This document shows positions 57,201 to 60,000 of a DNA stretch of 60,000 nucleotides, in pieces; the first letter of the stretch is position 1, and every line of letters begins with the position of its first letter. The position numbers and the translations under genes were made by a program. The stretch is from Nematostella vectensis (taxonomy: Eukaryota > Cnidaria > Anthozoa > Actiniaria > Edwardsiidae), in contig NC_064048.1 in the NCBI RefSeq assembly GCF_932526225.1, forward strand, positions 8,396,515 to 8,456,514. Direction: 5' to 3'. Below the pieces are notes generated by a model. The model did not search any database and had not been told where the DNA came from. It was given only the letters and a program-made list of their open reading frames with translations.

Positions 57201-58675
57201 CCTCAGACGTCACCCCACTTATCGGGAAATTCTTCGTTGCTTCCATGGTACCAAAACTCACCCTAATATTTTATTTCATTTCATTTATTTTATTTATTTA
57301 TATTTATTTTTTATTTTTTAGTATTTAAAAATTGTTTTGTTTTATTTCATTTTGCTTTATTTTGTTTAATTTTTTTTATTTAATTTTTTTTTTATTTAGA
57401 CATATGCCATTTACCGTAATAGAGCAAGGAAAAATTAAGAAACTATTAACACAGTTGACAATTAGCAGATTGAAAGAAATAGTGTCGAAGAGTCCAAAAG
57501 AAACTACCAGGCTTATACTAAATAGTAGTACCCTTTAGGGGCCATCGCTACGCTATAAGGGTCGGAGGTTTAACAAAACTCCCTTTTTTAACTGAACAAG
57601 CATTAATACAATATTGCTATGATTACAATGTCGTGGCTGGTAGAAACCCATCTCGACTTTCTCTGTGACATTTTTTCTCTCGTTTAACAGGTTGAGATCG
57701 GCCTCGCTCTTATAGCCACGTGTTTCGTGCTTAACATCTACGAGTCGACTGGTCCTTCCGAAGATGTCCCGAACTGGATCCGAACCCTGCTGCTCGAGTA
57801 CCTCGCACCTTTGCTTCGAGTCACCAAACCCAAAGAGAAGCCAACCCACAAAATCAGGTGTGCTTATTGATCACTATTCATCACACAGTGCAAACAAGTC
57901 CCAAGGAGCCCCCAAGGAGAGGGTGGGGTGTGGTGGGGGAGGGATGGATGGAGTCCCCATAAGGTCACTGAAACCTGTGGTTTCATGAGTGAATACCAAC
58001 ATTTTGTTTCGTAGCGCCGACAGTTCCGAAAACCCCACCGACGGTCATCCCGATATTTTCTCAAGGGAATAAATGTTCTGTTTTCGCTGTGCGAGCACAC
58101 TACACACACGGCTACATCCCGTTGTTCCCCGACAGTATCGAAAAACCGTGTGAATTCGATTGTTTTGTTCATCTGTGCGAGCTTATACTACATACACGGC
58201 TACGTCCCGATGTTCCCCGACAGTAACGCGAATAAAGTCGATGTTTTCACGAGTGAATACGATTGTTTTGTTTTACAGTTCGAACCCACACTACACGCAC
58301 GGCTACGTCCCGATATTCCCCGACAGTAACGGAAACCCACCCGATGACCACACGAACAACAGCACCCCCAAAGACGTGATCGTAATGACACCGAAAGTCG
58401 GCGACAAGATGCTGAACTCGCGCGACTTCATCACGACAGTTAACGACAACCACATGCGTTTCCGAGGAGGCAATCCGGTGCACGATCGATTACTCGAGGG
58501 AATAACGATTCTCACCGACAGAGCTCGGGAACAAGAGAAGGTGGAAGGTATCAAGGAGGAATGGGAATCTGTTGCTAGGGTCATTGACAGGCTATTTTTG
58601 TTGCTGTTCATAGCAACTGTTGCCATATCAACAGCGATGATTTTCCTACAAAGACCTAGCTACGCCACGATGTAG
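47369..58675 (+). CDS. Nicotinic acetylcholine receptor-like alpha-type subunit, eight coding exons, 495 aa
   Basis: Ligand-gated cation channel subunit. Coding exons: 47369-47420, 53170-53315, 53881-53925, 54529-54638, 55827-56126, 56977-57247, 57691-57857, 58279-58675, totalling 1488 nt with closed phases. Signal peptide 1-17. Cys-loop C155 to C169 (CSIDITFFPFDDQRC). Loop A WLPDIVLYN and loop B FGSWTY are canonical. Loop C is YSCCPEPY with C219-C220, so the aromatic cage looks intact. [17 protein letters not shown] gives a standard cation-selective M2 (Thr 6', Leu 9', Val 13', Glu 20'). M3 follows an intron, the cytoplasmic loop is acidic and Pro/Asn-rich, M4 ends SYATM. The intron after exon 3 has a GC donor. 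An alternative first exon lies at 50101-50242. The gene is divergent from, and paralogous to, the minus-strand receptor. Confidence 0.96.
49851..49946 (+). promoter_or_regulatory. Two CCAAT boxes upstream of alternative exon 1b
   Basis: CCAATCAG occurs at 49851-49858 and again at 49939-49946, both in plus orientation and suitably upstream of the ATG at 50101. No clear TATA box was seen. Confidence 0.4.
50101..50242 (+). CDS. Alternative first exon 1b of the plus-strand receptor
   Basis: An ideal start context (CACCATGG) opens 47 codons plus one base, ending at a donor (GCTG|gtacga) in phase 1, the phase needed for exon 2 at 53170. It begins METRSKTTLWLLCLVLLF, a clear signal peptide, and continues with a Ser/Asn-rich stretch holding two N-glycosylation sites (NNS, NST). 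Two CCAATCAG boxes lie 155-250 bp upstream. There is no splice acceptor needed if transcription starts here. Used with exon 2 it would give a 525-aa precursor with a longer mature N-terminus. The same role is filled by exon 2 (25641-25724) of the minus-strand gene. It could instead start an unrelated transcript, but phase, order and strand fit. Confidence 0.6.
52474..52640. repeat. Imperfect repeat of about 33 bp
   Basis: About five units of ATCCCGAATCATTCTTGACC plus AGTATCGAAGAA, with drift. Lies just before the 24-bp minisatellite. Confidence 0.8.
52676..52847. repeat. 24-bp minisatellite, seven copies
   Basis: Units ACAGTCTTGTAGGGATGAAA plus CGAA, nearly identical throughout. Identity suggests a recent expansion and probable length polymorphism. 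Confidence 0.95.
53170..53315 (+). CDS. Plus-strand receptor exon 2: start of ligand-binding domain
   Basis: Acceptor ttttttcag, donor gtaaga. It encodes DDDELRLVHDLF, EVRPV and FGIAYTQLVEL. It enters in phase 1, so it accepts either first exon. Confidence 0.95.
53430..53665. repeat. Imperfect GTCACGCACTCGTT repeat
   Basis: Many short units of the form AATGTCACGCACTCGTTA with variants, in the plus-strand receptor intron after exon 2. Looser GTCACG-rich sequence also occurs near 14550-14770. Confidence 0.7.
53881..53925 (+). CDS. Plus-strand receptor exon 3: 45-nt exon with GC donor
   Basis: Acceptor ccccatacag. It encodes DAKNQVLVSNVWIRQ. The donor is CAG|gcaagt, a GC-AG intron, with otherwise perfect pairing to U1. 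Exon size and phase equal the paralogue's 22308-22352. Confidence 0.94.
54108..54299 (+). mobile_element. LINE reverse-transcriptase C-terminal fragment
   Basis: The frame reads YGMSFMPRTIRAWNLLPE, the F-x-PRTI-x-WN-x-LP signature that closes many non-LTR retrotransposon ORF2 proteins. It is followed by a (CAG)n run read as poly-Ala, then TSLQVFMATAL. Only the tail is present, as expected for a 5'-truncated insertion. It lies in the plus-strand receptor intron after exon 3. Confidence 0.7.
54182..54214 (+). repeat. (CAG)n trinucleotide run
   Basis: About eleven CAG units inside the LINE tail. They lie just after the LP motif, where related proteins have only a few variable residues. Confidence 0.9.
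54529..54638 (+). CDS. Plus-strand receptor exon 4: loop A
   Basis: A 110-nt exon, acceptor ttgactacag, donor gtaagc. It encodes [10 protein letters not shown] to WLPDIVLYNK with the canonical loop A Tyr. A long palindrome starts about 40 bp into the next intron. Confidence 0.95.
54681..55015. repeat. Long palindrome of nested GCTGTAGCGGGTTG units
   Basis: Left arm from about 54681 and right arm to about 55015 are near-perfect reverse complements, including CTCCTATAGTATACTATGG and its reverse complement. The centre, around 54848, is itself an inverted pair. The arms are built from repeated near-palindromic units such as CCGCTGTAGCGG and AACCGGTT. It probably represents a foldback element. 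It lies between plus-gene exons 4 and 5. Confidence 0.88.
55316..55643. mobile_element. TIR element family 1, copy 3 (inverted)
   Basis: A 328-bp copy in opposite orientation, from CATATCAGTCAATC to ATTGATTGATATG. It includes poly-T and poly-C runs. It lies in the plus-strand receptor intron before exon 5. Confidence 0.85.
55827..56126 (+). CDS. Plus-strand receptor exon 5: Cys-loop to loop C
   Basis: A 300-nt exon equal to the sum of exons 6 and 7 (193+107) of the minus-strand gene, so the two differ by one intron. It encodes the Cys-loop, FGSWTY and the strand leading to IIVRY, donor gtatag. The last part is duplicated in the following intron. Confidence 0.95.
56174..56256 (+). repeat. Duplicate of the 3' end of plus-receptor exon 5
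   Basis: Repeats about 56023-56132 (GGATCTxACxxCATGAGCGC, GGAxTTGTCGTCCTACATGCC, ATTATCGTGCGTTACAGG) with an internal deletion of roughly 30 nt. The donor is changed from gtatag to gcttag. Confidence 0.9.
56630..56976 (+). repeat. Tandem decoy acceptors before plus-receptor exon 6
   Basis: About seven units, mostly 55-65 bp, each with CTGATTTCCAGTGGTTACC preceded by a pyrimidine tract. The array runs to the real acceptor at 56976. The unit's CAGTGGTTACC resembles the true CAGCTGTTGCC. Confidence 0.9.
56977..57247 (+). CDS. Plus-strand receptor exon 6: loop C, M1, M2
   Basis: Acceptor ttttccttcag, donor gtacca, phase 0 at the end. It encodes SCCPEPYP, M1 (NNLIVPCFLITAFALL), the GERVTL pore mouth and M2 to KFFVASM. 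The preceding intron carries about seven decoy acceptors in tandem. Confidence 0.96.
57691..57857 (+). CDS. Plus-strand receptor exon 7: M3
   Basis: Acceptor cgtttaacag, donor gtgtgc. It encodes VEIGLALIATCFVLNIY (M3), then the start of the cytoplasmic loop (NWIRTLLLEYLAPLL). Confidence 0.94.
57985..58278 (+). repeat. Decayed copies of the 5' end of plus-receptor exon 8
   Basis: Two good copies and one poor copy of the acceptor-plus-exon start precede exon 8, at about 90-bp spacing. They share CACACGGCTACATCCCG and GTTCCCCGACAGTA with the exon's CACGGCTACGTCCCG and ATTCCCCGACAGTAACG. Their acceptor AGs are altered. Confidence 0.88.
58279..58675 (+). CDS. Plus-strand receptor exon 8: cytoplasmic loop and M4
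   Basis: Acceptor ttgttttacag. It encodes the polar cytoplasmic loop (starting SSNPHYTHGYVP) and M4 (VIDRLFLLLFIATVAIS), ending SYATM and TAG. Decayed copies of its first part lie directly upstream. Confidence 0.95.
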
Positions 58676-58789
58676 AGCTTACTTGCTTTTTATGGAGTTC
58701 AAATGTTCCGAGTCCCATTAGTAAATTTGAAAGATCACTTGTGGGAGCGATGCAACGTGGATTACAAAATCCTAGAAAATTATTGAAAA

Positions 58790-59160
58790 ACGTCACGCAA
58801 TGACGTGTGTACATCAAGCAATGACGTGCGTACGTCACGCATTGACGTAAGGACGACGCAAAATCAGATTTTCTTCAGACATCATCGACAACTGGGTTAA
58901 AAAAAACATTCTCCGGGAGATTGGAGTAATATTTATATGAACTTTACCAGTCAAAGTATATAAGACAAATCCCTTCTCCTGAAGAGCGTCCCTATGGATG
59001 ACCAATGGCCTCGAATCAGCTAATAAATAAATAAGGACATGACGGTTGTATGACGTCATCTCCAGAAATAGCATGTGATTGATGACGTCATAAAGACTGT
59101 AACGCCGAGAGCGGTTAATCAATTAACCGGTGTTAGTGGTGACGTTATATCAGGAATGTC
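58790..59160. promoter_or_regulatory. Cluster of CRE-like TGACGT sites
   Basis: Two perfect palindromic TGACGTCA sites (59051-59058 and 59083-59090) lie among several TGACGT half-sites (58800-58850), a TGACGTTA near 59140 and CACGTGAC near 59168. The cluster lies in the 3' region of the plus-strand receptor. It could be an enhancer or the promoter of the next gene. Confidence 0.5.
59022..59027 (+). terminator. Candidate poly(A) signal of the plus-strand receptor
   Basis: AATAAATAAATAA begins about 350 nt after the stop. It is the first clear AATAAA I see on this strand downstream. Confidence 0.4.
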
Positions 59161-59400
59161 ATGTCTCACGTGACTTCAATTCGACAGAAATGTCATCTGC
59201 GGTGAAGTCATGCAATTAGATACTGAAAAACTGCGAAAGTTTTGTGTTTGCACGATCATTTTGGTATCAGACTCTGTGCGCAACTACTAAGTGCGACAAA
59301 TGCTGAGAACCAGTGTATACAATATAAAAAGGCATTTTTTTTGCGTCAGGGTATAAAAAAGCACGCCTAGTCTTCCCAGAGTGCATTGCATTTTTCATGA

Positions 59401-59580
59401 TTTCAAAGAAATAAGATTCACATTTAAGACAATTTGGGTGACTATTCAAGACATACAGTATGTTTAACTATGTTAAGAATTGGTATTAGATTTCAAAGAA
59501 ATAAGATTCACATTTAAGACAATTTGGGTGACTATTCAAGACATACAATATGTTTAATTATGTTAAGAATTGGTATTAGT
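59401..59580. repeat. 90-bp tandem duplication
   Basis: TTTCAAAGAAATAAGATTCA ... TAAGAATTGGTATTAG occurs twice head to tail with only a few differences. Confidence 0.95.
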
Positions 59581-60000
59581 ATCTGCCAAATTTTCGTCTG
59601 AAGAAGTATTATTGAAGACGAAAATTTGGGTCGAATATTGTTTTGTATTTATTCGTCTGGTTAACGATCATGACTAATTAGGCCTTTTGTATTGATTAAT
59701 TATGTAAAGAAATATTTCTGCCTGACAACCTTGACAAGAGTTTTACAGTTTTCGCCAAAGGGGTAAAGTAAAACTGTCTTTAACCCGTGTACAAAACGTG
59801 TATTGCGTGTCATGTGTGTGCATTAAGATACTGTTATATGGCAATTTATTTATACGTGTCATCCATTGTGAGAGTTTAAAGAATATAAATATATTGTCAA
59901 GATTAGACACGAAGAATTGTAGACAGTATGTATATAAAATTTATCATCCAAAGTTATTGGTGGAGTCAAATGTAGGGAGGGGAGGGGAGGGTGAACGAAT

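Overview
The window is animal genomic DNA: AT-rich, with long introns, consensus GT-AG splice sites, many short terminal-inverted-repeat (TIR) elements and simple repeats. It is not prokaryotic. The receptors, the trypsin-like protease and the style of small repeats fit a cnidarian, most plausibly an anthozoan such as a sea anemone. That placement is inference; no species marker was found. All exon models were built by eye and checked by whether splice phases and lengths close.

Left part (about 1.9-9.7 kb): a complete five-exon trypsin-like serine protease lies on the minus strand (267 aa, His/Asp/Ser triad, Asp189-type pocket). It has a TATA box upstream and a poly(A) signal downstream. Nested in its long last intron, on the opposite strand, is a small gene for a cysteine-rich secreted peptide. 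In this sequence the signal-peptide frame and the cysteine-rich frame are offset by one reading frame.

Middle part (about 11.9-30.4 kb): an eight-exon nicotinic-acetylcholine-receptor-like Cys-loop subunit lies on the minus strand (495 aa). About 3.6 kb beyond its stop codon lies a second intact terminal exon in the same splice phase. It encodes a different M1-M4 pore domain and has no ligand-binding exons of its own. The gene therefore looks able to join one extracellular domain to either of two pores. Both pores carry Glu at M2 position 6', which is unusual.

From 30.4 to about 47 kb I recognise no protein-coding gene. The stretch holds small TIR elements, a large ATC microsatellite and candidate promoters.

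Right part (47.3-58.7 kb): a second alpha-type receptor subunit lies on the plus strand, divergent from the first (495 aa, eight coding exons). It shares exon sizes and phases with the minus-strand gene over the ligand-binding domain. It uses one GC-AG intron and has a second, phase-matched signal-peptide first exon with its own CCAAT boxes.

The most striking pattern is that introns in all three confident genes hold short tandem or local copies of their own exon-intron junctions: acceptors of protease exons 2 and 5, the donor of minus-gene exon 5, and exons 5, 6 and 8 of the plus gene. These copies create arrays of decoy or decayed splice sites.
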